Assembly (NCBI GenBank): GCA_014193395.1
Contig: BJHT01000015.1
Location: 1 to 49,122, forward strand
Length of the DNA stretch: 49,122 nucleotides
Source of the DNA: Verrucomicrobiota bacterium
GTDB lineage: Bacteria > Verrucomicrobiota > Verrucomicrobiia > Limisphaerales > BJHT01
Reading direction: 5' to 3'
Shown: piece by piece, positions 25,683-33,935 of the stretch
Layout of the letters: each line of letters starts with the position of its first letter
How positions within the stretch are numbered: the stretch's first letter is position 1
The notes under the pieces: model-generated
The model's input: the letters and a program-made list of their open reading frames with translations, nothing else
Told to the model about the DNA's origin: nothing
Databases searched by the model: none
Position numbers and translations under genes: made by a program

Positions 25683-25918
25683 AAATGTGAGTGGGAGAGT
25701 GACGGGCAATTAGGAAGGGCTGCAGAACACCGCAGGGATTGGAAAGGCGCAGAGAGGGGTGCCGCAGGTGTCTCGCCGCCCGTTCCGACTCGGGTCGAGA
25801 CGCCCCGCAGACTCGCAGGCGGAACGCCCGCCGCACCCTGGCGCTGGGTGGAGCATCCGCATCCTCACGTCGGCGGCTGCGAGATTCAGGTTCATGCGAA
25901 CGGCGCGGCGGGCGTGGT

Positions 25919-26830
25919 TCAATGGCGGTGGCCGAGGCGGGGGCGGCTGGAGATGAAACCCCAGAGGGCGCCGATGACCAACCCGCCGAGATGCGCGCCA
26001 TTAGCGACGCGGGGAATGAATTCGAAGAAGCAGACGAAGAACCAGACGAGCATGAGGACGACGGTCTGTTTGTCGAGGAAGAGACCGGAAGCGGGGTCGA
26101 GTTTGCCACGGACCCAGATGAAGCCAAAGAGGCCGTACACGACGCCGGACATGCCACCGAAGCCGGGTCCGCCCCACCAGTATTGCACGAGGTTGGAGCC
26201 GATGGCGGTTCCGACGACGAGGACAAGGAGGTAGAGGGAACTAACGCGGGTCTCGATGAGGCTGCCGAGGTCTTTCAGCCAAAGCATGTTGAAGAGCAAG
26301 TGCAGGAAGCTGGAGTGCAAGAGAGCGGGCGTGAAGAGGCGCCAGATTTCGCCCCGCATAACCTCGGGCAGCCAGCGGGAGGCCGGCAGGAAACGTCCGC
26401 TGCCGGGATGCTCGGACATCAGCAGCGGGGCAATCACCGCGCGGTTGTCGCCCATGCCAGTGACCAGATAGATGGCGATGCTGGCGAGGATCAGCCCAAC
26501 GGAAATCAGGCCGAGGGTGACTACAATCTGCTGCGGAAAGATGCGTTCGCGTCCCCACTGGCGGCGGGCGGCTTCTTCGGTTTTCTCAAGTTCTTCTTTC
26601 CGCAGGGCGGCGGATTTGCGCGTGTCCACCTGAAACTCCGGGGCGGTGGAATTGGCGCGGAATCGTTCGAGCATCTGAGCGGCCTCGGCGACTTGATCGT
26701 CCTCGATGATCCACAGCGCCCAGCGGCCGTCCGGCTCGGGTTCAACCTCGTTGCGGATGCCGCGAAGGTAGAGAAAATCGCCCAGTTTCCGGGCGTCGGG
26801 TTCGGTGGCGAGATGGCCGATATTGCGCAT
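25919..26830 (-). CDS. GlpG-like rhomboid intramembrane serine protease
   Basis: The 303-aa product has an N-terminal soluble domain like that of GlpG (about 1-65: LGDFLYLRGIRNEVEPE) and six or so membrane spans. The catalytic dyad is Ser228 in GGMSGVVYG and His280 in NGAHLGGLVIG, with Asn181 in HLLFNMLWL completing the oxyanion site. It cleaves membrane helices of unknown substrates, in the inner membrane. The ATG at 26830 is the start. Its promoter must lie in the 331-bp divergent gap that also holds the stacked heptad arrays. Confidence 0.93.
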   Translation of the reverse strand: MRNIGHLATEPDARKLGDFLYLRGIRNEVEPEPDGRWALWIIEDDQVAEAAQMLERFRANSTAPEFQVDTRKSAALRKEELEKTEEAARRQWGRERIFPQQIVVTLGLISVGLILASIAIYLVTGMGDNRAVIAPLLMSEHPGSGRFLPASRWLPEVMRGEIWRLFTPALLHSSFLHLLFNMLWLKDLGSLIETRVSSLYLLVLVVGTAIGSNLVQYWWGGPGFGGMSGVVYGLFGFIWVRGKLDPASGLFLDKQTVVLMLVWFFVCFFEFIPRVANGAHLGGLVIGALWGFISSRPRLGHRH

Positions 26831-26888
26831 GTGCCGTGGAAGGTAGCGGGAGGCGGGGCGGATGGGAAGGGGGGTGTGTTTGGGAAAG

Positions 26889-27050
26889 TAATTAGTGATT
26901 AGTGATTAGTGATTAGTGATTAGTTCGTGGCTTCGCGGTGGGGCGGGGTGGTGGGGCGTGAGGCGTGATCCGTGATGCGTGACTTCACGTTCTGTTTCCT
27001 GCCCCCTGTCCCCTGTCTCCTGTCTCCTGCCGCTTCCTCCTGCTTCCGCG
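26889..27050. repeat. Three stacked heptad arrays of different sequence (element D)
   Basis: Three arrays of 7-nt period lie end to end in the gap between the rhomboid and polyphosphate genes. 26889-26924 is TTAGTGA type (about five units, same unit as element B). 26953-26991 is GCGTGAT type (about five units). 26998-27050 is CCTGTCT type (about five good units, then decaying). There is no ORF between them. The arrays are not inverted copies of one another. This looks like a place where several array-type insertions accumulated. Confidence 0.85.
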
Positions 27051-27161
27051 CGCCGGATTTTGCGGTTGTTTGATGCACCCGCACCGCTAGCTTCGCGGCA
27101 ATTCGCCCCGTGAGAGCCATCGTGCTGGTGCTGAGTTTTCCCGGGGCGGTTTACGAAAACC

Positions 27162-28634
27162 ATGTTTGAAGCTGCTGAATTGGGCCGGTCCGTTTCCAAA
27201 GAAGACTACGAAGCCAAGGTGCCGAAACTGCGCGCGGGCCTGCTGGAAGCGCAGTTCCGGCTGCGGTCCAGCAAGCTCCCGGTCATCATCATCGTCACCG
27301 GTGCGGATGGTGCGGGTAAGGGCGACGTGGTGCATCGGCTCAACGAGTGGCTCGACCCGCGCGGCATCGACACCCAGGCGTTTTGGCTGACCTCGGACGA
27401 GGAGTCCGAGCGCCCGCCGTATTGGCGGTTCTGGCGGGTATTGCCGGCCCGCGGACGCATCGGGGTTTTCTTCGGCTCCTGGTACACGCGGCCGATTGTG
27501 CGGCGGTTGGCGGGCAAACTGAAGAATCGCGAACTGGACGCGGAATTGGATCGTATCGCGGGCTTCGAGCGGATGCTGGCGGAGGACGGCGCGGTAATCA
27601 TCAAGCTGTGGCTGCACCTTTCGGTCGAGGAGCAGGCGCGGCGGTTTCGCGATGTGGAGAAAAACCCCGAGAAACATTGGCGGATTCTGCCCACGGACTG
27701 GCACAGCCCGAAGCTGCATTCGCGCTTCCGCGAGATCAGCGAGCGGGCCGTGCGGCACACGGATTCCGCGGTCGCGCCGTGGCAGGTGGTCGAAGCGGGG
27801 GACGACCGATATCGCGACCTGACGGTGGGGCAGATCGTGCTGAGCGCGCTCCGGGCCGCGCTAAAACAAAAGGTGATGCACGGCCCGAAAGTGACCGCGA
27901 AACGAACACCCAGGGCGGCGGGCGTAAGCGTGCTGGATCGGGTGGATTTATCGCAGGCCCTGGCGGAGGACGACTACGCGCGAAAACTGGAGAAATATCA
28001 GACGAAGCTGAACAGGCTGACCTGGGCGGCGTATGAGAAGCGACGCTCGATGGTGCTCGTGTTCGAGGGCTGGGACGCCGCGGGCAAAGGGAGTTCGATC
28101 CGGCGAGTAACGGAGGCGATTGATCCGCGGTTGTTTCGGATTTTTCCGGTGGCATCACCGACGGATGAAGAGCGGGCGCATCATTATCTGTGGCGGTTTT
28201 GGCGGCATCTGCCGCGCGCCGGGATGATCCGCATCTACGACCGCTCGTGGTATGGGCGCGTGTTGGTGGAGCGTATCGAGGGCTACGCGCGAGAGGACGA
28301 ATGGAAGCGGGCCTATCATGAGATCAATGACTTCGAGGAGCAGCTCGTGGAGGACGGCATGGTGCTGGGGAAGTTCTGGCTGCACATCAGCAAGGAGGAA
28401 CAACTGCGGCGCTTTAAGCAGCGCGAGGAGGTGAGTTTCAAGCGATATAAGATCACGCCGGATGACTGGCGGAATCGGGCGAAGTGGGATCAATACTCCG
28501 CGGCGGTGAATGAGATGGTGCGCCGCACGAGCACCAAGTCCGCGCCGTGGACCTTGGTGGCTGGGAATGACAAGAAGTTCGCGCGGATACAGATATTGAA
28601 GACGATCTGCAAGAGTTTGGAGGAGGCGCTGTGA
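27162..28634 (+). CDS. pap: Two-domain PPK2-family polyphosphate:AMP phosphotransferase
   Basis: This 490-aa cytoplasmic enzyme is made of two fused PPK2 domains. The N-terminal one has the Walker-A-like loop GADGAGKG (about 46-53) and the lid motif GSWYTRP; the C-terminal one has EGWDAAGKG (about 302-310) and DRSWYGRVLVER. Two-domain (class II) PPK2 proteins phosphorylate AMP to ADP with polyphosphate, and normally only the C-terminal domain is active. That fits here, where the second domain has the more canonical D-R-S-W-Y-G lid. It is monocistronic, divergent from the rhomboid gene, with ATG at 27162. Confidence 0.93.
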   Translation: MFEAAELGRSVSKEDYEAKVPKLRAGLLEAQFRLRSSKLPVIIIVTGADGAGKGDVVHRLNEWLDPRGIDTQAFWLTSDEESERPPYWRFWRVLPARGRIGVFFGSWYTRPIVRRLAGKLKNRELDAELDRIAGFERMLAEDGAVIIKLWLHLSVEEQARRFRDVEKNPEKHWRILPTDWHSPKLHSRFREISERAVRHTDSAVAPWQVVEAGDDRYRDLTVGQIVLSALRAALKQKVMHGPKVTAKRTPRAAGVSVLDRVDLSQALAEDDYARKLEKYQTKLNRLTWAAYEKRRSMVLVFEGWDAAGKGSSIRRVTEAIDPRLFRIFPVASPTDEERAHHYLWRFWRHLPRAGMIRIYDRSWYGRVLVERIEGYAREDEWKRAYHEINDFEEQLVEDGMVLGKFWLHISKEEQLRRFKQREEVSFKRYKITPDDWRNRAKWDQYSAAVNEMVRRTSTKSAPWTLVAGNDKKFARIQILKTICKSLEEAL

Positions 28635-29022
28635 ACGGGAGGAATGGCCGCAAAAAACGCAAAGCGGCGCAAAGCGATGGAGGGCATGGTTCAGATTATC
28701 CCGAACCGGAATTGGCAGAGGAATGGGGGAATTCATTTGTCCCTGTCAGTCTTCACGAAAGACTGTGCAGTCCGCACCGCGGCCTCCGTCTCCCTCTCCC
28801 CGTTCGTGCCTCACGGGGCGAGGGAGACGGACGCGCTACTCGTTACGGCGGCTCCGGGACAAATTTTCGAAACTACTAATATTCCCTTCTCCCCATGCCT
28901 TTGCCTCAATTCCTTTGCCAATTGTTTTGCATCTAACTTCTTTTGCATCCAATCGGGATGGGAAACGGGCTGAGCGATACTTTGTTTTTGGCTAACATCA
29001 AACGAGAGAGATAATTCGAGTT
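28635..29022. repeat. Intergenic region with foldback element at 28735-28864
   Basis: This 388-bp gap holds a nested palindrome. The outer arms ATTTGTCCC (28735-28743) and its complement (28856-28864) enclose a small hairpin (AGTCTT/AAGACT, 28749-28765) and a strong one: 28786-28803 pairs with 28813-28830 over 18 bp with one mismatch and a 9-nt loop. No T-tract follows, so it is a MITE-like foldback rather than a terminator. The last 50 bp are AT-rich and should contain the promoter of the next gene. No gene was found. Confidence 0.7.
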
Positions 29023-29781
29023 ATGAGTGACAAGAAATTGAACGGACGGGTGGCGGTGATCACGGGCGCGAGCAAGGGGTTGGGCAAGGCCATGTCGCTG
29101 TCGCTGGCGGCGGAGGGCGCGAAGATCGTGATGATCGCGCGCAATGCCGGACCGCTGGAGGAAGCGGCAACCGAGGTGCGGGCGCTGGGTGTTGAGGCCA
29201 TCACGATCACGGCGGATGTTGCGGATGAGACGCAGGTGGAGCGGCTGCGGGGCGAGGTCGTGGCGCGGTTTGGGTCAGTTCATATTCTGATCAACAACGC
29301 CGGGATGAACCTGCGTAAGCCGCTGGCGGATTTCACGCTGGCCGAGTGGCGGCTGGTGCTCGACACGAACCTGACGAGCGCGTTTCTCATGTCGCGGGCG
29401 ATGATCCCGCATCTGGTCAGCGGCGGAGGCGGGCGGATCATCAACCTGACTTCGATGATGAGTCACATCAGCCTGCCGGGGCGCGTGCCCTATTCGTCGA
29501 GCAAGGCGGGCCTGCTCGGTTTCACCAAGGCGCTGGCGCTCGAGATGGCCCCGCGCCGCATCACCGTGAACGGTATCAGCCCCGGTCCCTGTGCGACCGA
29601 GATCAACACACCCATCCTGAACAATCCCGAAGTCAGCCGGCAGTTCACCGAACGAATCCCGCTGGGCCGCTGGGGCAAGGTCGAAGAAATCGGCGCGCTG
29701 GCGGCGCATCTGTGCTCGGATGCGGCGGAGTTTATCACCGGGACGGATATTGTGATCGACGGCGGCTGGACGGCGCAGTGA
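29023..29781 (+). CDS. Short-chain dehydrogenase/reductase
   Basis: This is a 252-aa classical SDR, NAD(P)-dependent and cytoplasmic. The cofactor motif TGASKGLG is at about 14-21, NNAG near 90, catalytic Ser144, Tyr157 and Lys161 (YSSSK) with the usual 12-residue Ser-Tyr spacing, and a C-terminal IDGGWTAQ. It is nearest to the glucose/gluconate dehydrogenase and 3-oxoacyl-ACP reductase-like group; the substrate is not shown. ATG at 29023. A 10-bp-stem hairpin follows the stop. Confidence 0.92.
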   Translation: MSDKKLNGRVAVITGASKGLGKAMSLSLAAEGAKIVMIARNAGPLEEAATEVRALGVEAITITADVADETQVERLRGEVVARFGSVHILINNAGMNLRKPLADFTLAEWRLVLDTNLTSAFLMSRAMIPHLVSGGGGRIINLTSMMSHISLPGRVPYSSSKAGLLGFTKALALEMAPRRITVNGISPGPCATEINTPILNNPEVSRQFTERIPLGRWGKVEEIGALAAHLCSDAAEFITGTDIVIDGGWTAQ

Positions 29782-29835
29782 GTGGGCGGGCCGCTTGCGC
29801 GCGAGGCCGCGGCATCTGTGCCGCTTCAGCGCGGG

Positions 29836-29867
29836 ACGTCGCAGCAGGCGCGGTTGGGCTGCGACGT
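29836..29867. other. 10-bp palindrome downstream of the dehydrogenase
   Basis: ACGTCGCAGC (29836-29845) is the exact reverse complement of 29858-29867 with a 12-nt loop. It lies 55 nt after the SDR stop and has no T-tract. The 305-bp gap between the two convergent genes (29782-30086) shows nothing else I can name. Confidence 0.5.
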
Positions 29868-30086
29868 TCGGCCGTCGGCGATCCTCAACCCGGAGCGAAC
29901 ACAGGGGGAATTCGCCGACGATTTCCCAGTTCACAGTTCTCCCTGCTGTTTTGTGGCAATTAGTCAGTCGATGGCAGCTTCAAGTCCCCTGGTTAGTTGG
30001 AGGCAATAGTAGAGTGGGAGCGCACCGATGACTCCGAAGGAACAGTCAATCAAGCGCCAACCCATCGGTATCTCGCGGATGGCGCC

Positions 30087-30482
30087 TCAAATCAGCGCCA
30101 ATGGAATGACCAGCGCGCAGGCGATGAGGCCGGCCTGCAACACCCACACATTTCTCACCGGGTCGCGGAAGGGGCCGATGAAAAAGACCGCGATGGCAAG
30201 GTGGGCAAAGGCCAGCCAATCGGTGCCGTAAGCCAGCCACGGATGCCGGGAATAACTCTCCCGGAGACCGTCTCTGATAATGAGTATCCAGCGGTCAAAG
30301 GCAGTGCTGGCAGCGGCGGGCGCGACGTTTTCGAGGCCGCGAATCGTCGCGATCTGCTCCAACTCGAGCTGGAGGGGAAACGCGGTGATGCCGCTCAGGA
30401 TGAGAGCGAGGATGAAGAGTCCGAGAGTCCAGCGAAGGCGACGGAGGATTCGTAGCTGATTGGGTGATGGGATAGGTGGCAT
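30087..30482 (-). CDS. Small membrane protein, unknown
   Basis: I do not recognise this 131-aa protein. It has an N-terminal basic segment, a hydrophobic helix at about 16-38, a polar middle region and two further hydrophobic segments (about 85-102 and 111-131), so about three membrane spans. I prefer ATG at 30482 (MPPIPSP) over the frame start at 30527, which lies in the adjoining repeat. It is the last of a set of minus-strand genes and may be cotranscribed with the next small membrane-protein gene, although a foldback repeat lies between them. Confidence 0.6.
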   Translation of the reverse strand: MPPIPSPNQLRILRRLRWTLGLFILALILSGITAFPLQLELEQIATIRGLENVAPAAASTAFDRWILIIRDGLRESYSRHPWLAYGTDWLAFAHLAIAVFFIGPFRDPVRNVWVLQAGLIACALVIPLALI

Positions 30483-30515
30483 AGGTCGGTTGCTCTTTGG
30501 TTTTCTTAACCGCCC

Positions 30516-30665
30516 TCTCATTAGCACCTGGCTTCAGCCGGGTGTTTGGGCCGGGTTGGCTCGCAACCGCTTCAGCGGTTTTCCGTCCGTAGAGTGGGAA
30601 ACCGTTGAAACGGTTTTCCCTTCGCCCACCCGCGAACACCCGGCTGAAGCCGGGTGCTAATGAGA
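30516..30665. repeat. Foldback repeat, CACCCGGCTGAAGCCGGGTG family
   Basis: The outer arms 30516-30548 and 30633-30665 are reverse complements at 31 of 33 positions; each arm also contains its own GGCTTCAGCC palindrome. The spacer has two further palindromes (CCGCTTCAGCGG-like and CCGTTGAAACGG). The whole unit resembles a pair of REP elements in mirror arrangement. No RAYT transposase is in the window. Confidence 0.85.
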
Positions 30666-30706
30666 AGGGGACAGCATCCGACGCGGAAGGTTGCGAATGC
30701 TCCGGG

Positions 30707-31117
30707 TCAGGTGTCATCCGACCTCCTGACCGGCCAATTGGTGATCGCGAAAATGAGAACCAAGTAACTCACCAAGGCCATGTCCAACCTCAAGCCTACG
30801 GACTGATGGCCAGTCTCAGGATTGGTAAATGTCTGCGTGAGACCCCAGTCGGCTCCGTAAATCATGGTGAGAATGCTGCCACCGGCCAGCGCCGCCGCCC
30901 AGAACCAACTCGAACGCCAGAACCGACTCATTGGTGGTATGCGAAAGATGCAACCGGCGAGCAGGCTAACACCGACTGCCACGGTGCTAAAAACCACCGC
31001 AATGATGGGCTGGAAAATCAGTGATGTGATGCCGTCGTAAACCGTCATCACCATAGCGATCATGTAAACCAGCCAGCCGAGACTCCACGCGGCTATGACG
31101 CGGATTAGACGGTGCAT
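30707..31117 (-). CDS. Small membrane protein, unknown
   Basis: This 136-aa product is predicted to be an integral membrane protein with four hydrophobic segments (about 5-27, 34-56, 72-90 and 108-127). I recognise no family. I take ATG 31117 (MHRLIRV); the open frame runs up to 31177. It lies 75 nt downstream of the SRPBCC gene on the same strand. Confidence 0.65.
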   Translation of the reverse strand: MHRLIRVIAAWSLGWLVYMIAMVMTVYDGITSLIFQPIIAVVFSTVAVGVSLLAGCIFRIPPMSRFWRSSWFWAAALAGGSILTMIYGADWGLTQTFTNPETGHQSVGLRLDMALVSYLVLIFAITNWPVRRSDDT

Positions 31118-31192
31118 AACTTTTGCTACGGCCCAACGCCCAAGTTCAGGAATCTTATGCGGTTGGCGCGACCGCAATGCGGCGCTTGGTTG

Positions 31193-31672
31193 TCAGGTGT
31201 TCCGGATGTATTGGTTCCAAGCATCTGACTCGGCGGTGGCCTTGATGACGCGGTTGCGATCGATGAGGAACGATCGCATGTAACGCTCAAGAAAAAGAAA
31301 GTCCGCGAGGCGCCCAAGAATGCCGAGTGGAGACTCGTAGGTGAACACGTCGCGCATGAAAGTGCCAGAGGACGAGGACTCGAAGTAGTGGTGATGTTCC
31401 ATGCGATAAAACGCACCTCGAAGCATTGTATCGGCAAAGTGAGTCGGACGCTCGAAGGCTGTAATTCGCACCGTAAGAGACTGCCAGATGCCGAAATGAC
31501 GGCCTCGCCATGTGACTTCCTCGCCGGGACCGATGAGACCCGAGGTGACTCCGCCGACGGCGCGCTCGCCGGTGCTGGAGGAGGAAGCGATGTGCAGGTC
31601 GATGCTACGAGCCAGGTCGAAGACGCGATCAATCGGAGCGGCAATGAAAGTTACGAGTTGGATCCCTGGCAT
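31193..31672 (-). CDS. SRPBCC (START/Bet v1-like) domain protein
   Basis: A 159-aa SRPBCC-fold protein with a hydrophobic ligand pocket. The typical N-terminal strand (IQLVTFIAAPIDRVFDLARSI), the G-E-x-V-T-W-R-G-R-H-F-G turn and MEHHHYFE are family marks of the cell-division-inhibitor/polyketide-cyclase-like subgroup. The C-terminal helix ends FLIDRNRVIKATAESDAW. The start at ATG 31672 gives a standard-length protein. The ligand and role are unknown. It follows the ThuA gene on the same strand with a 46-nt gap. Confidence 0.82.
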   Translation of the reverse strand: MPGIQLVTFIAAPIDRVFDLARSIDLHIASSSSTGERAVGGVTSGLIGPGEEVTWRGRHFGIWQSLTVRITAFERPTHFADTMLRGAFYRMEHHHYFESSSSGTFMRDVFTYESPLGILGRLADFLFLERYMRSFLIDRNRVIKATAESDAWNQYIRNT

Positions 31673-31718
31673 CGTGAAATCTCGGCTTGGAACGTTGAGT
31701 GCGGGTCGTGGCGACTGA

Positions 31719-32519
31719 CTACTTCTTCCCCTCATATCCCGACTTCGCCTTACCATTTTCCTCCAGCTTATCACACGCCCAGAGGAGGCCGCGGGCGACG
31801 AGGTCGAGATAGACGGGGTCTTGCATGGTGGCGTTGCCGTGGCCGAGGGTGGTGCCGAAGACTTTGGCTTTTCCGTAAGTGTTCACCCAGATGACCATGT
31901 GGTCTTTCTTGGTGTCCTGTCCGTAGGCTTGGGCGAGGGGGATGGTGTTGGGCCAGATTTTTTCGTTTTTATAGAGTTCGTCCTTGGGATCAAGCCAGGT
32001 GGCGGGGAAGCCAATCATCACGGGGTGCTCGGGCTTGAGGACTTTGACTTCGAGGTCGCGGTTTTTCTCGTGACTCATGGAGGTCTGGCCGATGAGTTTG
32101 CGCCACTCATCTGTCTTGGCGGCACGATAGCTGTGGGTGGAGCAATGGAGCATCACGGCGGGCACGCCGTCGTAGTGCGCCTTCGCGATACGCTCGACGA
32201 AGGCGACATCGGTCACCGCGCCGAAGCATTCGTTGTGGAGGGCGACGTCGTAGCCTTTGGCCCAATCGGGGGAGTTGTAGAGGGGGATCATGGACTCGCG
32301 TTTGTCGCCGCCATCGTGGACGACGGTCCACTCGACGTTAGCGCGCTGGCTGATGCCTTCGGTGAGGATTTTTTTCTGGCGCTCGTAGTCGTGGCAGCAG
32401 CCGCCGCAGACGAGGAGGGCTTTGATGGGCTTAGTCTCGGCGGCATCGAGTGAACCGGGTAATAGGATGGCGGCGATGGCCAGAGTAAGTGAGTGGAGCA
32501 GGGAGGATGGGATTTTCAT
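31719..32519 (-). CDS. Exported ThuA-domain protein 1
   Basis: A 266-aa protein with signal peptide (MKIPSSLLHSLTLAIAAILL) and a ThuA-like fold related to class I glutamine amidotransferases: ALLVCGGCCHDYERQKKIL near the N-terminus, DVALHNECFG, AVMLHCSTHSYR and GHGNATMQDPVYLDLVARGLLWA at the end. In Planctomycetes and Verrucomicrobia these proteins accompany sugar metabolism; the reaction is not established. It is a clear paralogue of the gene just upstream. Confidence 0.88.
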   Translation of the reverse strand: MKIPSSLLHSLTLAIAAILLPGSLDAAETKPIKALLVCGGCCHDYERQKKILTEGISQRANVEWTVVHDGGDKRESMIPLYNSPDWAKGYDVALHNECFGAVTDVAFVERIAKAHYDGVPAVMLHCSTHSYRAAKTDEWRKLIGQTSMSHEKNRDLEVKVLKPEHPVMIGFPATWLDPKDELYKNEKIWPNTIPLAQAYGQDTKKDHMVIWVNTYGKAKVFGTTLGHGNATMQDPVYLDLVARGLLWACDKLEENGKAKSGYEGKK

Positions 32520-32550
32520 TGGGTGAGTCTCGGGGTTGATAGTCTCGTGA

Positions 32551-32585
32551 TAATAAAAAGCGCGCCGAGGGAAACCCGGCGCGCT
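32551..32585 (-). terminator. Rho-independent terminator after ThuA gene 2
   Basis: Read on the minus strand: a perfect 9-bp GC stem (AGCGCGCCG/CGGCGCGCT), a 9-nt loop and then TTTTTATTA. It lies 31 nt after the stop of the ThuA gene at 32616. It separates the two ThuA genes into different transcripts, unless partly read through. Confidence 0.85.
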
Positions 32586-32615
32586 GGATTGGTTCAGGTG
32601 GCTGGCCGGTGGCTG

Positions 32616-33461
32616 TTACTTCTTCGCGCCGTAGCCCGCTGCGGGCTGGCCGTTGTCGTCGAGTTTGCCGCAGGCCCAGAGGAGGCCGCGGGTCACGAGG
32701 TCGAGATAGCGGGCGTCTTCCACGGTGGCGTTATTGTGGCCGAGGGTGGTGCTGAAGACACGGGTGTTTTTGCTGCCGTATTCGTTGGTCCAGACGACGA
32801 CGGTCTCGACGTCCTTGGTCGCGCCGTCTTTGCCCTTCACGGTCTGTTTGCCTTTGGCGAGGGGTTTGCCGGTGAGGACCTGGATGTTGTTGTACAGCTC
32901 TTCTTTGCCGGTGGTCCAGTTTTCGAGGCCCTTGGTGATGGGGGAGGCGTCGGCGAGGAAATTGATCGCGATGGGTTCCTGCGGGCCGTGGCCGGTGGAG
33001 TGGAGGCCAAGATAAGCATACCAGACGCCGTTGGGCGCGCCGGCGGGGACAGGCTTGCCGAAGTCGCCGAAACGGTAGCTGTGCATGGCGCAGTGGAGGT
33101 TCACGCCGGGGATGCCGTCTTGATGGGGCTTGAGGACGCCGGCGATGACGGCGGGGTCGCCGATGCTGGCGGAGCATTCGTCGTGGAGAACGACGTCGTA
33201 GCCCTTGGCGTAATCGGGATTGCCGTAGATGGGCAGCGGCGGCTTGGTGCCTTTGTCATCGCTGTGAACCTGGTCCACGACGACGTTGGCGCGGGCTTCG
33301 AGGCCTTTTTTGAGGATGTCCTTTTGCTTGGCGTAATCGTGGCAGCAACCGCCGGTGATGAGCAGCACGCGCAAGGGTTTGGCATCGGCCGCCGAGGCGA
33401 CGGATGCACAGAGGCTGAGGCCGGCCACGGCGGCGACAAAGTGGCGAAGGGAAGTTTTCAT
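32616..33461 (-). CDS. Exported ThuA-domain protein 2
   Basis: This 281-aa protein has a signal peptide (MKTSLRHFVAAVAGLSLCAS) and the same ThuA layout as its neighbour: VLLITGGCCHDYAKQKDILK, DVVLHDECSASI, GVNLHCAMHSYR and a C-terminal GHNNATVEDARYLDLVTRGLLWACGKLDDNG. The pair is a tandem duplication with diverged middles. The upstream 474 bp hold a tandem repeat and probably the promoter. Confidence 0.88.
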   Translation of the reverse strand: MKTSLRHFVAAVAGLSLCASVASAADAKPLRVLLITGGCCHDYAKQKDILKKGLEARANVVVDQVHSDDKGTKPPLPIYGNPDYAKGYDVVLHDECSASIGDPAVIAGVLKPHQDGIPGVNLHCAMHSYRFGDFGKPVPAGAPNGVWYAYLGLHSTGHGPQEPIAINFLADASPITKGLENWTTGKEELYNNIQVLTGKPLAKGKQTVKGKDGATKDVETVVVWTNEYGSKNTRVFSTTLGHNNATVEDARYLDLVTRGLLWACGKLDDNGQPAAGYGAKK

Positions 33462-33524
33462 AGTTTTATTGTGGCGAGATTAGACAGGCGATGCCGGAGG
33501 GATTCAAGGAAACACTCGGCGGAA

Positions 33525-33776
33525 GTGCGGCGGTGTGCGCAGCACCAGCCGGGGCGCGTGGAGCGGAGGGGGCGCGTTCGAGTCAGCCGACGGTCGCGAA
33601 CGTGCGGAGCTGCTGCGGCTGGTCTGCGACACAGCCGCGCTCCGGGGGCAGGGCTGCGGAGTGCGGCGGTGTGTCGGGGAATCAGCGGGTGCGCGTGGAG
33701 CGGAAGGGGCGCGTTCGAGTCAACCAACGTTTGCGAGCGTGCGGCCGTCGCTGCGGCCGGGGACGGCCGCACTCCG
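33525..33776 (+). repeat. Tandem imperfect repeat, 136-bp period
   Basis: The blocks starting at 33525 and 33661 both begin GTGCGGCGGTGTG, share GCGCGTGGAGCGGA and GGGGCGCGTTCGAGTCA at matching offsets, and end near a CGCTCCG/CACTCCG run. Inside the second block GACGGCCGCACTCC forms a palindrome with GTGCGGCCGTC. No gene lies in the 33462-33935 gap. Confidence 0.75.
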
Positions 33777-33935
33777 CGACCGCACTGCCGCAGTTCTCCG
33801 GCGCGTCGGCGTTCCGTGTGACTGGCGACCCCGCGGTCGTTCACCACCAACTTTGGGATGCGCCTTCGCGGCACCGCGTCCGCAAACCCCACCATTGACA
33901 CCGGTGCCGTCCGGGCGAAACCTCCGCGCCCGACC

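Noticed and set aside
26889..27050. CRISPR array
   Set aside because: The unit is only 7 nt, with no spacers of constant length and no cas genes.
33700..33730. GCGTTCGAGTCAACC resembles a tRNA T-arm
   Set aside because: No acceptor or anticodon arms around it, and the sequence recurs as part of the 136-bp tandem repeat.
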